DNA of 64,000 nucleotides from Narthecium ossifragum (Eukaryota > Streptophyta > Magnoliopsida > Dioscoreales > Nartheciaceae), in the NCBI GenBank assembly GCA_963920575.1, contig OY986969.1, positions 15,919,288 through 15,983,287 on the forward strand, in the 5' to 3' direction. The notes beneath the pieces are model-generated. The model searched no databases. It was not told the origin of the DNA and worked only from the letters and a program-made list of their open reading frames with translations. Each line of letters begins with the position of its first letter. The stretch's first letter is position 1. This document shows positions 12,711-22,883 of the stretch, piece after piece. A program made the position numbers and the translations under genes.

Positions 12711-13009
12711 GATCGATCCTTTATTGAAGAAGGATCGATCCTTTGAAGTACATTAAGAAGGAAGCCAATCAGGACAAAAAGGATCGATCCTAAGTCATGA
12801 GAGGATCGATCACTTTTGCGCATTTTCCAGTGACAAAACGCAAATTCTAGAGGATCGATCTCCACCTGCGATAGGATCGATCTTCATCGGGGCGCAGCCA
12901 GAATTCAAGAAAGAAAAGATCGATCCTTTCCTATAGGAGGATCGATCCTCCACGGGACTAGCGATCACACGAAGAGGAAGATCGATCCTCTACCTTACAA
13001 GGATCGATC
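12711..13009. promoter_or_regulatory. Five GATCGATC pairs in U3, 22-bp spacing
   Basis: GATCGATC starts at 12711/12733, 12782/12804, 12853/12875, 12918/12940 and 12980/13002. Every pair is exactly 22 bp apart while the 14-bp spacers are unrelated. The same five pairs occur in the 3' LTR (24850/24872, 24921/24943, 24992/25014, 25057/25079, 25119/25141; the site at 25057 has one change). Their position before the TATA box suggests enhancer-like binding sites; that role is inference. Confidence 0.85.
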
Positions 13010-13073
13010 CTTTTGTGCCAGCCGAGCAAAATCAATGGTCCAGATCTAATCCGAGTGGGGGAGGCTTGCTTAC

Positions 13074-13081
13074 TATAAATA
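13074..13081 (+). promoter_or_regulatory. LTR TATA box
   Basis: TATAAATA lies about 65 bp after the last GATCGATC site. The matching box in the 3' LTR is at 25213-25220. Confidence 0.7.
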
Positions 13082-14126
13082 GACCCCTTATGGGGGATTT
13101 TAGGGATCTTCTCCTAGTCCTTTCTAGGGCTCTTCTATTATCCTTACCTAATTGAGAGGAGGACTTCTTGGAGGGAATCCATGGGAGGAGAGTTTTATCA
13201 ACCTCCATCCATGGATGAATCCAAGATGGGTAGCTAACTTCCTTTCTCTTGGAATTTCCATGTAGCTGTAGGCTTCTTTTGTAGTTTTCTTAGGGTTTTT
13301 GGATGTGTAATCTTTAGGGATGATCGATTGTATGGATTTGAGCATGATTTCTTTATCTTTGTACATGGATCTTATATGTTGAATGGATGAATGCCTTTCT
13401 TTGGTATGAGTTAGAACTTGTGCATGATAGGTGTTTGTTGTTATGCCCCAATGAGTTGGATGTGCTAAAAACACATCCAATTACATTGGGAGGATGATTA
13501 GCCCGAGATTAGAGATTAGGGATGCTAGAACCATCCCTATCTCTCTAATTAGAGGATCCATTCTATCTTTCTCTTGCATTGGATTCGAGGTGCTAGAACC
13601 ATCTCGATCCAATGTCCGATTCCATACAATACCTTTACCTTGCGACGAATCGATCTTAATCGATGGTTTGTTAGCGACGATAGAAGCTAATCACTCATTC
13701 GTCGACTTTGTGAATGTGATTCTTTCCGGCGGATGATTCTAACCCGACTTCCGTTGAGCGATAAGTGAGGCTAACTACTCGCTTGTCGATTTCTTGATTT
13801 CGATCGTCCCAATTGGATTACACACCTCAATTCCTTAGGAGGCTACATTAGAGCCTACAATGAAATGGAGATCCCAAGACCTCTCTATATTAGTTATACT
13901 TCTCTTCACTTAGTTAATTACTTTAATAGTCATTAATCCAAAACCCAAATCATTTTAATTAGTTGTTTGGAGTTATCTAGCGAGTACGTTAGTCAATTCT
14001 CATTTCCATGTGGATCGACCCGGACTCCCGCTAACTACGTAGTAGTTAGTTAGGATTCGATATAAATTGTAATCTTGACGCCCTAGTCGCTTTTAACGAC
14101 GAGTGGTTTGGGCGCATCAAAGATTT

Positions 14127-14144
14127 TGGCGCCGTTGCCGGGGA
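14127..14144 (+). other. Primer-binding site, tRNA-Asp type
   Basis: TGGCGCCGTTGCCGGGGA begins 7 bp after the 5' LTR. It is the primer site known for Athila-type elements (complement of the tRNA-Asp 3' end). The same 18 bases occur at 57332-57349. Confidence 0.9.
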
Positions 14145-14381
14145 CTTGTTGATTTGAATTTCTTACTTGATTAATCTCTCCTTTCAATTAGGTTGCTTTA
14201 CTTTCTTTTATTACAAAATACCAAAAATAGAACGTTGCTTATATTATATATCTTTTTGTGTTTGTAGGTGAAGCTTCCGAGCGGCGAAGCGACTCATCTA
14301 CGGGCGAAGATACAAGGTTCTTGGACCAGCCCACTATAATGTATCTCTTACCTTGTATGGTTCAAATTCCTATATGTATGA

Positions 14382-17300
14382 ATGAGTGATGAAGATGATT
14401 CAGATCTAGATATCACATTGCAAGCATTTTTAGATTCTAGGACATCTTCAAGCATATCCTTGCATAAGAACCTCCCACTTCCTCAAGTCATGGATGCTCC
14501 CAACCCGGACCCCAATCCTAATATCAATCTTATCCCGGACCGTAGGAGTATGAGGGATTATTATGTCCCTACTACTTTTGCACCTACATCGGGCATACAA
14601 CAACCCGTTGTTCAAGCCGCACACTACGAGTTTAAGCCTCAATTCCTTCAATTCCTTCCAAACTTTCACGGCTTGAGTAATGAGGACCCTTACTATCACC
14701 TTGAGGATTTTCTTGAAAAGAGTTCCACGGTTAAAATTCCAAACTTTACCGAGGATGCAAGGAGATTGAAATTGTTTCCATTTACCTTGAAGGGAAAAGC
14801 CAAGCATTGGTTAAGATCCCTTGAGCCCCAAACGATCACCACATGGGACCAATTACAAAGTGCTTTTCTAGAAAAATTCTTCCATATCGCAAAGACTCAT
14901 GAAATGAGGACCCAAATAGCGACCTTTCGTCAAGAAGATGACGAACCTTTTCATGATGCTTGGGATAGGTTTAAAGAGCTTCTTAGGAAATGCCCACACC
15001 ATCAAATCCCTAAGTGGTCCCTCGTCGATTATTTTTATAATGGTCTTAGATTACGTCATCAACAAGACGTAGACACCGCTTGTGGTGGGGTGTTCATGAC
15101 CAATCCATATGAGGACTCATGGGTTTTATTTGGAAAGCTTGCCATTAATTTCCAAAATCATGCCTTCACTTCAAGGAATGTTAGGGATACTTCAAGCTCT
15201 AAGGGACAATCCAACTCTAGAGGTGTATTAGAGTTATCCGAAGCCACCCGTGTTGCACAACAAATTGATACTCTAAGTAGAAAATTTGATCAAGTACTTG
15301 CTCATTCTTTGAATCAAATTCCTACTCCTCCTTCTTCATCGAGCTACCCACCTAATTCTCCATCATTGGGAGAACTTTGCTTCTTATGTTCGACTCCCGG
15401 TCATCTAGTTACCGAGTGTCATTTCGCATGTGAATATCCGGAGCTCGTGCAAGAGCACATTAATGCGGTCTTCAATCAATCCAAGCCTACCTATGACCCA
15501 TACTCAAATACGTACAATCTCGGTCTTAGGGATCATCCAAATTTTTCATGGAGAAATCCCGGCCAACAACCTCCAAATTCATACAATTCTAGGCCTCCGA
15601 TTGCGGGCAATCAAGCCCCAAGCTATCCTCCTAGGTATCAAGCGCCATATCATTCTAACCAACCTCCACCAACTCAAACCACCTACCGGCCACCTCAAGC
15701 TCCACATGCATATCCACCTCAAGCGCCTCATGCATATCCCTCTCAAGTGCCAAGTTATCCTCAATCATCTCATCCTCCAAATTGGAATCAAAGGCCACCT
15801 GGGCCTTCCTCATACCAAGCTCCCTATCAAGCCCCTCAAGCTCCGAAACGTGATCCTTGTATCGAGGAGAGGCTTCTCAAGGCTTTGGACTCTTTTGAGT
15901 CAAGTACCCAACTTTTGCATTCTCATTCCCAATCCATTGCAAAGTTGGAAGTGCAAATAGGCCAATTGGCCAATACTATGGCAAGAAAGGAGGAGGGTAG
16001 ACTTCCTAGTCAACCCATAGCAAACCCTAAAGGCCAACATTTTGTCGATTCCACTCACGAGGAAGTGCAAGCGGTCACTACCCTCCGAAGTGGAAAGATT
16101 TTTCCTAATGTTCAGATGTCCAAAGACACCACATTAGAGCAAGGGCATGAACCTCATTTATCAACTTCAATGAATGACTCTCAAGCATCACCTCATCATG
16201 CCCCTCATGATTCCTCAAGTCCATTGCCATCTTCCAAGGAAAATGAGCCTATTTCACTCGATCCACTACCAACCAAAACATACATTCCTCGGGCTCCATA
16301 CCCTCAAGCACTAGTTGATCCTCAAGCCACATCCCAACCGTGGAAGAGTGGCAAATATGAGGAGATGCTAGAACTTTTCAAGAAGGTCCACATCAACCTT
16401 CCCTTGTTGGATGACATTAAGCAAGTGCCTTCTTATGCCAAATTTTTGAAGGACTTGTGTACTCATAAGAGGCAATCCAAGTCTCACATCTCCAAAAAGC
16501 TCTTCCTAACTGAGCAAGTTAGCTCTATTCTTCAACTTGATCTACCTCCGAAATTGAGAGACCCCGGCACTCCTACCATTTCTTGCATCATAGGAGATCA
16601 ATTGATTGAGGGGGCTCTTCTTGATTTAGGAGCTAGTGTGAATCTTATGCCATACTCCTTGTTTTGTAAGTTTGGCTTAGGAGAGCTCAAGCCGACCTCA
16701 ATGACTTTGCAATTGGCCGATAGATCTATCAAGACACCACGGGGTGTTCTTGAAGACATATTAGTCAAGGTCGATAGATGTGTTTTCCCGGTTGATTTCA
16801 TTGTACTTGACATGGAACCGAGTGTTAGACATAAGAAATCCATTCCCATCATACTTGGCCGACCTTTCTTAGCTACGGCCAATGCATGCATCAATTGTAG
16901 AAGTGGCATCATGACCGTTACCTTCGGGAATATGGAATTGAAATTAAATATTTTTGATGCTACTAAACAATCAATGAATGGGAATGAATGTTTTATGGTT
17001 GATGCTTTGGTGGATGATGATATTGTTGATGAATGTGCAAATGATGTGATGATTGCGAACTTTGACATAGATGATTCGTGTGAATCCTTTGTGGATGCTT
17101 GTGATGATTCTTTATCGAGTGGTGATGATGTGTTGAATTTTGATGATTTGCCGAGTGTTGATGAGGATTTTCCGGGTTTACGTGATGAAGTGTTGACTTT
17201 TGATGATTTTCCGATGGTTTTCAATGCGTTGCAAGATGCAGACTTACCCACTTTGGATTTACTCGATGAATTTGAACATGCTTGTGCCATGGCCTTTTGA
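14382..17300 (+). CDS. gag-pro: Athila gag-protease polyprotein
   Basis: This 972-residue protein makes the particle and its protease. The retrotransposon gag domain spans about residues 90-240. A CCHC zinc knuckle (C333, C336, H341, C346) binds RNA. A Pro/Gln-rich linker spans about 380-480 and a predicted helical segment about 495-535 (ERLLKALDSFESS, VQIGQLAN). The aspartic protease has DLGAS with the catalytic Asp at 748, and ILGRPFL further on. DLGAS in place of DTGAS is usual in Athila. The last 100 residues are strongly acidic. It ends at TGA 17298-17300, and the pol ORF follows in the same frame with 18 bp to its first ATG. Athila gag-pol is normally one frame, so this stop is probably a recent mutation, although readthrough is possible. 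Confidence 0.95.
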   Translation: MSDEDDSDLDITLQAFLDSRTSSSISLHKNLPLPQVMDAPNPDPNPNINLIPDRRSMRDYYVPTTFAPTSGIQQPVVQAAHYEFKPQFLQFLPNFHGLSNEDPYYHLEDFLEKSSTVKIPNFTEDARRLKLFPFTLKGKAKHWLRSLEPQTITTWDQLQSAFLEKFFHIAKTHEMRTQIATFRQEDDEPFHDAWDRFKELLRKCPHHQIPKWSLVDYFYNGLRLRHQQDVDTACGGVFMTNPYEDSWVLFGKLAINFQNHAFTSRNVRDTSSSKGQSNSRGVLELSEATRVAQQIDTLSRKFDQVLAHSLNQIPTPPSSSSYPPNSPSLGELCFLCSTPGHLVTECHFACEYPELVQEHINAVFNQSKPTYDPYSNTYNLGLRDHPNFSWRNPGQQPPNSYNSRPPIAGNQAPSYPPRYQAPYHSNQPPPTQTTYRPPQAPHAYPPQAPHAYPSQVPSYPQSSHPPNWNQRPPGPSSYQAPYQAPQAPKRDPCIEERLLKALDSFESSTQLLHSHSQSIAKLEVQIGQLANTMARKEEGRLPSQPIANPKGQHFVDSTHEEVQAVTTLRSGKIFPNVQMSKDTTLEQGHEPHLSTSMNDSQASPHHAPHDSSSPLPSSKENEPISLDPLPTKTYIPRAPYPQALVDPQATSQPWKSGKYEEMLELFKKVHINLPLLDDIKQVPSYAKFLKDLCTHKRQSKSHISKKLFLTEQVSSILQLDLPPKLRDPGTPTISCIIGDQLIEGALLDLGASVNLMPYSLFCKFGLGELKPTSMTLQLADRSIKTPRGVLEDILVKVDRCVFPVDFIVLDMEPSVRHKKSIPIILGRPFLATANACINCRSGIMTVTFGNMELKLNIFDATKQSMNGNECFMVDALVDDDIVDECANDVMIANFDIDDSCESFVDACDDSLSSGDDVLNFDDLPSVDEDFPGLRDEVLTFDDFPMVFNALQDADLPTLDLLDEFEHACAMAF

Positions 17301-17318
17301 AAAACTTCTTTTGAGCCA

Positions 17319-20285
17319 TTGCCACCCATATCCTCCACATCGGCACCCCCATCCTTGATTAAGCCGCCAACCTTAGAGTTGAAACCCTTGCCATCCAATT
17401 TGAAATATAAGTATCTTGGGCCAAATTGCTCCCTCCCGGTAATCATCTCTTCATCCTTGACTCTTGCACAAGAGGGAAAACTCATTAAGGTGCTCACCAA
17501 GCACAAGAGGGCCATTGGGTGGTCCATTGCCGACCTCAAGGGGATAGACCCATCTATATGCATGCACCGCATACATTTAGAAGATGAGTCTAAGAGTGTC
17601 ATAGAGTTTCAACGTCGATTGAACCCAAACATGAGAAAAGTTGTGTTGAAGGAGGTTTTTAAACTCCTTGAGACGGGAGTCATTTTCCCTATCTCGGACT
17701 CCAAATGGGTGAGCCCAACCCAAGTAGTGCCCAAGAAATCGGGCATTACCGTGATTAAGATTGAGAGGGGAGAAAGCATTGCTACTCGCCAAACTACGGG
17801 ATGGCGAGTATGTATTGATTACCGGAAGTTGAACTCATTCACTAGGAAGGACCATTTTTCACTTCCTTTCATCGACCAAATTTTGGAGAGACTTGCCGGG
17901 CAAAGTTTCTATTGTTTTCTTGATGGCTACTCCGGATATAACCAAGTGGCAATTGATCCTAAGGACCAAGAGAAAACGACATTTACTTGTCCTTTTGGTA
18001 CTTTCGCCTACCGACGTATGCCCTTTGGTCTTTGTAATGCACCGGCAACATTTCAACGTTGCATGTTAGCCATCTTTGGAGACATGATCGAACACTTTCT
18101 AGAGATTTTCATGGATGATTTTTCAGTCTTTGGCCAATCTTTCGACTCTTGCCTTGAGAATCTTACCAAAGTCTTAGCTAGGTGTGAGGAAACAAACCTA
18201 GTCTTGAGTTGGGAGAAGAGTCATTTTATGGTAAATGAGGGGATTGTGTTGGGCCATGTTGTTTCAAGTAGGGGGATCGAAGTTGATAAGGCCAAACTTG
18301 AGCTCATCTCTAAACTTCCTCCTCCATCATCGGTTCGACAAATCCGATCTTTTCTTGGGCATGCGGGTTTCTATCGTCGCTTCATCAAGGATTTTAGCAA
18401 AATTTCTCGTCCCCTTTGTGCCTTACTTGCTAAGGATGTTCCTTTCAATTTTGATGATCCTTGCATGCATGCCTATACCACTCTTCGCGAGGCCTTGTCT
18501 TCCACACCCATTATGCACGCACCCGATTATTCACTCCCATTCGAAATCATGTGTGACGCCTCGGATTATGTCGTAGGCGCTGTTTTGGGTCAACGGATTA
18601 ACAAGGTCCCTCACGTCATTTGCTATGCTAGCAAAACCTTGAATGACGCTCAAATCAATTACACGACTACCGAGAAAGAGTTGCTAGCGGTAGTCTTTTC
18701 CTTGGAGAAATTTCGATCCTACCTCCTTGGTTCCAAGATCATTATCTTCACCGATCATGTCGCTTTGCGGTACTTGTTCTCCAAGAAGGATGCCAAGCCA
18801 CGTTTACTTCAATGGATCTTGCTTCTCCAAGAATTCAATCTTGAATTTAAGGATAAAAAAGGCTCCTCTAATGTTGTAGCGGATCATCTCTCTAGGCTAT
18901 CGTTTGAGCACATCTTAGACTCCATTTCGATCAATGAGTTGTTCCCGGACGAGCGCCTTTTGGCCATCGATCAATTTTCCAAGCTGTGGTTCGCTCATAT
19001 CGTCAATTATCTCACCACCGGGCAAATCCCACTCTTTTGGTCCAAAAATGATCGAAATAAATTCTTCTCACATATCAAGAACTATTTTTGGCATGATCCA
19101 TACTTGCTCAAACGATACCCGGACCAATTGTTGAGAAGATGTGTTCCCGAATCGGAAGTTACGTCCATCCTCACTCATTGTCATTCTCATCCTTGTGGTG
19201 GACATTTCTCCGGTAGGAAGACCGCCGCAAAGATCTTTGAATGCGGTTTCTATTGGCCCACCATTTTCCGTGATTCGCATAATTTTGCCAAAGCTTGCCT
19301 CTGGTGTCAACAAGTTGGCACAATCTCTAGACGAAATGAAATGCCCCAAATGCCCATTCTTGTTTGTGAAGTTTTCGATGTGTGGGGTATTGATTTTATG
19401 GGGCCATTCCCTCAATCAAATGGCTACTTATACATTTTGGTAGGGGTGGATTATGTCTCCAAATGGGTGGAGGCAATTGCCACGAAAACAAATGATCATA
19501 AAGTCGTGTTGAAATTCTTGCATGCCAATATTTTCACTCGTTTCGGTTTCCCGAGGACCATCATAAGCGATGGTGGCCCTCACTTCACCAACCGGCATTT
19601 TAAATCCCTATGTGAAAAATATGGAATTACCCATAAGGTAGCCACGCCTTACCACCCTCAAACTAGTGGCCAAGTTGAGGTGTCCAATTGCGAGATCAAG
19701 CGGATCTTAGAAAAAGTTGTGAGAATTGACCGGAGGGATTGGGCATTTAAGCTCAATGATGCCTTGTGGGCCTATCGAACGGCCTACAAGACGCCAATCG
19801 GGATGTCGCCATTTCGATTGGTCTTTGGAAAACCTTGCCATCTCCCGGTAGAGATTCAACATAAAGCGTTTTGGGCAATTCAAGCTCTTAATTGGGATGC
19901 TAATGATATTTCAAGCAATAGGAAACTCCAACTTCATCAGCTTGAAGAAATTCGAAATGAGGCTTACGAGAATACCAAAATCTACAAGGCCCAGACTAAA
20001 GTTTTTCATGATAAACTCATAGTTCGGAAAACCTTTGATGTTGGGGATAAGGTTTGGCTCTACAATTCACGTCTTCGGCTTTTCCCGGGAAAACTTAAGA
20101 CTAGGTGGGATGGCCCATTTGATGTCACTAAGGTTTTCACCCATGGGGTTGTTGAGGTGCAAAATCCTTTTTCGGGAGCTACTTTCACTGTCAATGGTCA
20201 ACGTTTGAAACCTTATATTCATAGTTTCCCTCTTGACATCACTCTTGAGCCAACCGTGATGTTGGCGGAACCATACGACACTTGA
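17319..20285 (+). CDS. pol: Athila pol: reverse transcriptase, RNase H, integrase
   Basis: This 988-residue frame copies the RNA and inserts the DNA. Reverse transcriptase motifs include [22 protein letters not shown] and FMDD (catalytic Asp 266, 267). RNase H begins at about residue 405 with CDAS (Asp 413), [11 protein letters not shown] and TDH. Integrase has the HHCC zinc part (about 615-665), then Asp 692 (GIDFMGPF), Asp 751 (ISDGGPHF) and Glu 787, which is exact DD35E spacing. No chromodomain is seen, as expected for Athila. All catalytic residues are present and there are no internal stops. It is in frame with the upstream gag-protease ORF, and the ATG at 17319 may not be a natural start. 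Confidence 0.96.
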   Translation: MPPISSTSAPPSLIKPPTLELKPLPSNLKYKYLGPNCSLPVIISSSLTLAQEGKLIKVLTKHKRAIGWSIADLKGIDPSICMHRIHLEDESKSVIEFQRRLNPNMRKVVLKEVFKLLETGVIFPISDSKWVSPTQVVPKKSGITVIKIERGESIATRQTTGWRVCIDYRKLNSFTRKDHFSLPFIDQILERLAGQSFYCFLDGYSGYNQVAIDPKDQEKTTFTCPFGTFAYRRMPFGLCNAPATFQRCMLAIFGDMIEHFLEIFMDDFSVFGQSFDSCLENLTKVLARCEETNLVLSWEKSHFMVNEGIVLGHVVSSRGIEVDKAKLELISKLPPPSSVRQIRSFLGHAGFYRRFIKDFSKISRPLCALLAKDVPFNFDDPCMHAYTTLREALSSTPIMHAPDYSLPFEIMCDASDYVVGAVLGQRINKVPHVICYASKTLNDAQINYTTTEKELLAVVFSLEKFRSYLLGSKIIIFTDHVALRYLFSKKDAKPRLLQWILLLQEFNLEFKDKKGSSNVVADHLSRLSFEHILDSISINELFPDERLLAIDQFSKLWFAHIVNYLTTGQIPLFWSKNDRNKFFSHIKNYFWHDPYLLKRYPDQLLRRCVPESEVTSILTHCHSHPCGGHFSGRKTAAKIFECGFYWPTIFRDSHNFAKACLWCQQVGTISRRNEMPQMPILVCEVFDVWGIDFMGPFPQSNGYLYILVGVDYVSKWVEAIATKTNDHKVVLKFLHANIFTRFGFPRTIISDGGPHFTNRHFKSLCEKYGITHKVATPYHPQTSGQVEVSNCEIKRILEKVVRIDRRDWAFKLNDALWAYRTAYKTPIGMSPFRLVFGKPCHLPVEIQHKAFWAIQALNWDANDISSNRKLQLHQLEEIRNEAYENTKIYKAQTKVFHDKLIVRKTFDVGDKVWLYNSRLRLFPGKLKTRWDGPFDVTKVFTHGVVEVQNPFSGATFTVNGQRLKPYIHSFPLDITLEPTVMLAEPYDT

Positions 20286-20628
20286 GCTTTGTTGCGTCTA
20301 GCTATAGACGGTAAATTTAGCGCTTGGTGGGAGGCAACCCATCCGTTCTTCGTATTTTTCTGAATTTGTTTGTTATTTCTTCTTTGCATGCTTGATTGTT
20401 TTTCCCATTATTTGCATGTTTGATTTTGGTGTGTTTTTGAATTGATCTTTGTTGGAATAATCGTGATGTCAAGATGGTATGTTGAATTTGTGGGATGATT
20501 GTTGTGTTGTCTGGTTTGGAGGATTGTTATGATGGTATTTTAATGCCTAAGGAGCCTAGTATTCATGTTTGAGGTGTATGGGGCGAATTCCCAAGTTTTT
20601 AGCCCAGTTTTGCAGTTTGGTGCATAAA
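20286..20628 (+). other. Noncoding stretch after pol with a conserved double hairpin
   Basis: CGTCTA-GCTA-TAGACG forms a 6-bp stem at 20295-20310. GGTAAATTTAGCGCTTGG follows, then TGGG-AGGCAA-CCCA at 20328-20341. The non-autonomous element has the same arrangement at about 59250-59295, also at the end of its main ORF. The rest is T-rich with no ORF. Confidence 0.65.
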
Positions 20629-20629
20629 A

Positions 20630-21117
20630 GATTGATCCTCCAAGCGAAGAGGATCGATCCTTTATGTCCGATTGAATATACGCCGGAGCCTGGGGGTGAG
20701 AAGATCGATCCTTCAATCCCTCATGATCGATCATTTTTGCGAATTTATTCGTGACAGGGGGATGGTTTTGAGAAGATCAATCCTTCAATCCCTCATGATC
20801 GATCATTTTTGCGAATTTATTCGTGACATGGGGATGGTTTTGAGAAGATCGATCCTTCAATCCCTCATGATCGATCATTTTTGCGAATTTATTCGTGACA
20901 GGGGGCTGGTTTTGAGAAGATCGATCATTCACTACCTAAAGATCGATCCTACTCACTTGGACACGTCAGTACTACTTAAGTTTGCACCGTTATGATGCTG
21001 ACATGTGGCAAAAGATCGATCTTTCTCTTGAGGAAGATCGATCCTTTGCGGGGTTTTGTAAAAAAAAAATATAAACCCAGCGGATCGACTTAGGGCTCAC
21101 AAGCCCTAAGATCGATC
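20630..21117 (+). promoter_or_regulatory. Internal U3-like GATCGATC block before ORF3
   Basis: GATCGATC-type pairs start at 20630/20652, 20703/20725, 20775/20797, 20847/20869, 20919/20941 and 21014/21036, all 22 bp apart, plus a looser pair at 21083/21110. Around 20725 the flanking sequence (GATCGATCATTTTTGCG, then GTGACA) resembles the LTR at 12804 (GATCGATCACTTTTGCG, then GTGACA). A TATAAA at 21070-21075 precedes the third ORF by about 150 bp. I infer a copied U3 promoter block driving ORF3. Confidence 0.6.
20701..20950 (+). repeat. 72-bp tandem repeat, three and a half units
   Basis: Units begin at 20701, 20773, 20845 and 20917. Each carries one GATCGATC pair. The units differ at only a few bases, so the expansion is recent. 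The 24-residue peptide repeat of the overlapping 107-codon ORF is a by-product of the unit being a multiple of three. Confidence 0.9.
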
Positions 21118-21224
21118 CTCCCCCTTTCTTCCCTCAAGAGACGACGCCGCCCCGCCCTTCTTCGTCTCCGACTCCGACGCAAATCACCGCCGCCGATCAG
21201 CGAGCCGCCGCCCTCCATCTCCCA

Positions 21225-22883
21225 GTGCCTCCACGACCCCTCTCCTTCACTCCTCTTCCCTCAATCGACCCCGGCGCAGTCCACATTTCACCATCACCTC
21301 CCCTCAAGCCACTGGTGCCGCCTCATCCTTCAAGTTTGTCGTCGCTGGCCACCTTTGTTGTTCCACTTCACCCCAAGGCAACCTCATCCTCTCCACTCAC
21401 CTCCGATGGTTCGCAAGCAACCGCCGCCGCCAAGAAGGCCGTCGAGAAGGGCAAGGCCGCGGCTTCGTCTTCCACACCATCGGCACGACCTCCCTCCGCA
21501 CCGTCAACTAGACCCCTGGCGCTCCCGGCACCACCATGGCAAGCTTCAACCCCCCCACCATCTCCCCCACGAGCTTCACCATCTCCCCCACGAGCTTCAA
21601 TCCCTCCAACCTCGTCGTCCCGGCCAGCAAGGACTCCGAGAGCTCCATCAACTTCCTCCACGCGTTCTCTGACTACATCACCGGCGGCTCCGGCGACATC
21701 TAAGAGGAAGAAGGCAGCTTCAACCAACTCTCGCCAGTCAAAGAAGATCAAGAAGCAAACCCGGCCGTCCACTGCACCTACACTCGTCCAAGGTCTCCGT
21801 CCAGAATGGCAGCGGGAGGTAAACCTCGAGTATACATTCAATGTGGAGCACTTTCGTACTGTCGAGCATGCCCAGGATTCTATTGTGATGTTGGAGAACC
21901 GTGGTCTTCTGCCTCTTTGTACACCGGAGACCACGGTGTACCCTAGGCTTGTCTGCATGTTCTACCAGAACATGAGAGTCATCACCTACGGGGATGAGCG
22001 GGACGACGCAGTCGATGGTTACTTCCCATGCCTTGGCTTCACTTCCATTATTGATGGGGTCGACGTGACCTTGACGGCGAAGGCAATCGGCGAGGTGTTG
22101 GCAATTCCGACGCTCTGCCCCGGTCTTCACAAACTCCGGCCTGAGGAGTTATACCAGCATCCCAGCGAGGCTCATCTTGTCCTTAACCCGGATCGCATAG
22201 GCAGCGGGAAATTTACACGGGCAAAGCTGTCGCCTCCATTTTGGCTATTCGATGACATTTTGCGTCGAAATGTCTTCCAGAATGGCCATGACCAGTATCG
22301 CACTGGTAATTGGTTGTGCATATTATGGTTGTTGACTAAGAATTGGGCGGTCAACATACCTCAGCAGATTCTTGAGGACATGTTGCAGTTTTACTGCGGG
22401 GCAGTCAGGGACAAGACGACGAGCTATGCCAAGAAGGCCGCACCGCACCCGTGCCTTATTTCAGCTTTTCTGGCGAGCCAGAACCTAGTCCCCGAGGGCG
22501 AGCCGACTGTCTCAGAGGAGGCCCTCAGGTTTGCACGCTTCGGTGGCCCCACCTGGGGCAAGGTCCTCGGCCATATGAGGAAGGCCGGTGCGCCAGTCAG
22601 GCAGCCGCGTCCTCGGTGCCCCCCGCCAGAGTTCGGACCCGTAGAGCACCCTACCATGGGTGAGATCTATCGGGAGCACCGGGCGTTCCAGAACGCAGTA
22701 CTGCAGCGGTTGGACGAGGTAGACGTGCGCGACGCCGCCCTTCGACAGGACATCACCGCACTTCATCAGGTCGCCTCGACTATCCTCGCCCGTCTCGATG
22801 CCATCCACCCACCACCTCCACCGGTCACTGCTATTGTTCCTTTCCGACCTCTTACCTTTCCAGACTCGAGCCCTCAGGGATGA
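21225..22883 (+). CDS. Third Athila ORF, plant-transposon-domain protein
   Basis: This 552-residue protein lies downstream of pol, the place where Athila elements carry an extra (sometimes called env-like) ORF. Residues 1-180 are Pro/Ser/Ala-rich with a basic patch (SKRKKAAS, SRQSKKIKKQ) that could be a nuclear signal. A globular part from about 195 to 410 (EYTFNVEHFRTVEH, RNVFQNGHDQYRTGNWLCIL, YCGAVRDKT) resembles the domain known as putative plant transposon protein. A short helical tail (about 480-525) follows. No signal peptide or membrane segment is seen, so an envelope role is not supported. Its biochemical function is unknown. It is intact and preceded by the internal GATCGATC block and a TATA-like box. 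Confidence 0.8.
   Translation: MPPRPLSFTPLPSIDPGAVHISPSPPLKPLVPPHPSSLSSLATFVVPLHPKATSSSPLTSDGSQATAAAKKAVEKGKAAASSSTPSARPPSAPSTRPLALPAPPWQASTPPPSPPRASPSPPRASIPPTSSSRPARTPRAPSTSSTRSLTTSPAAPATSKRKKAASTNSRQSKKIKKQTRPSTAPTLVQGLRPEWQREVNLEYTFNVEHFRTVEHAQDSIVMLENRGLLPLCTPETTVYPRLVCMFYQNMRVITYGDERDDAVDGYFPCLGFTSIIDGVDVTLTAKAIGEVLAIPTLCPGLHKLRPEELYQHPSEAHLVLNPDRIGSGKFTRAKLSPPFWLFDDILRRNVFQNGHDQYRTGNWLCILWLLTKNWAVNIPQQILEDMLQFYCGAVRDKTTSYAKKAAPHPCLISAFLASQNLVPEGEPTVSEEALRFARFGGPTWGKVLGHMRKAGAPVRQPRPRCPPPEFGPVEHPTMGEIYREHRAFQNAVLQRLDEVDVRDAALRQDITALHQVASTILARLDAIHPPPPPVTAIVPFRPLTFPDSSPQG

Larger units (their letters stand above)
12542..14119 (+). repeat. 5' LTR of the Athila element
   Basis: This 1578-bp LTR starts TGATAAGATGTG and ends GGCGCATCA. 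U3 carries ten GATCGATC sites in five pairs, followed by TATAAATA at 13074-13081. Comparison with the 3' LTR (24681-27126) fixes both ends. Confidence 0.95.

Noticed and set aside
15430..15960. 176-codon ORF in another frame of gag
   Set aside because: It is an out-of-frame shadow of the Pro/Gln-rich linker with no known domain.
16598..17602. 334-codon minus-strand ORF
   Set aside because: It is antisense to the gag-protease/pol junction, and its Ser-rich text is the complement of the acidic tail.
20672..20995. 107-codon ORF with 24-residue repeats
   Set aside because: It follows from the 72-bp DNA repeat, and the DNA palindromes explain the pattern better.
21368..21958. 196-codon minus-strand ORF
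   Set aside because: It is antisense to the Pro/Ser-rich start of the third Athila ORF.
21225..22883. Viral-type envelope protein
   Set aside because: The position is env-like, but no signal peptide, transmembrane segment or fusion peptide is visible.
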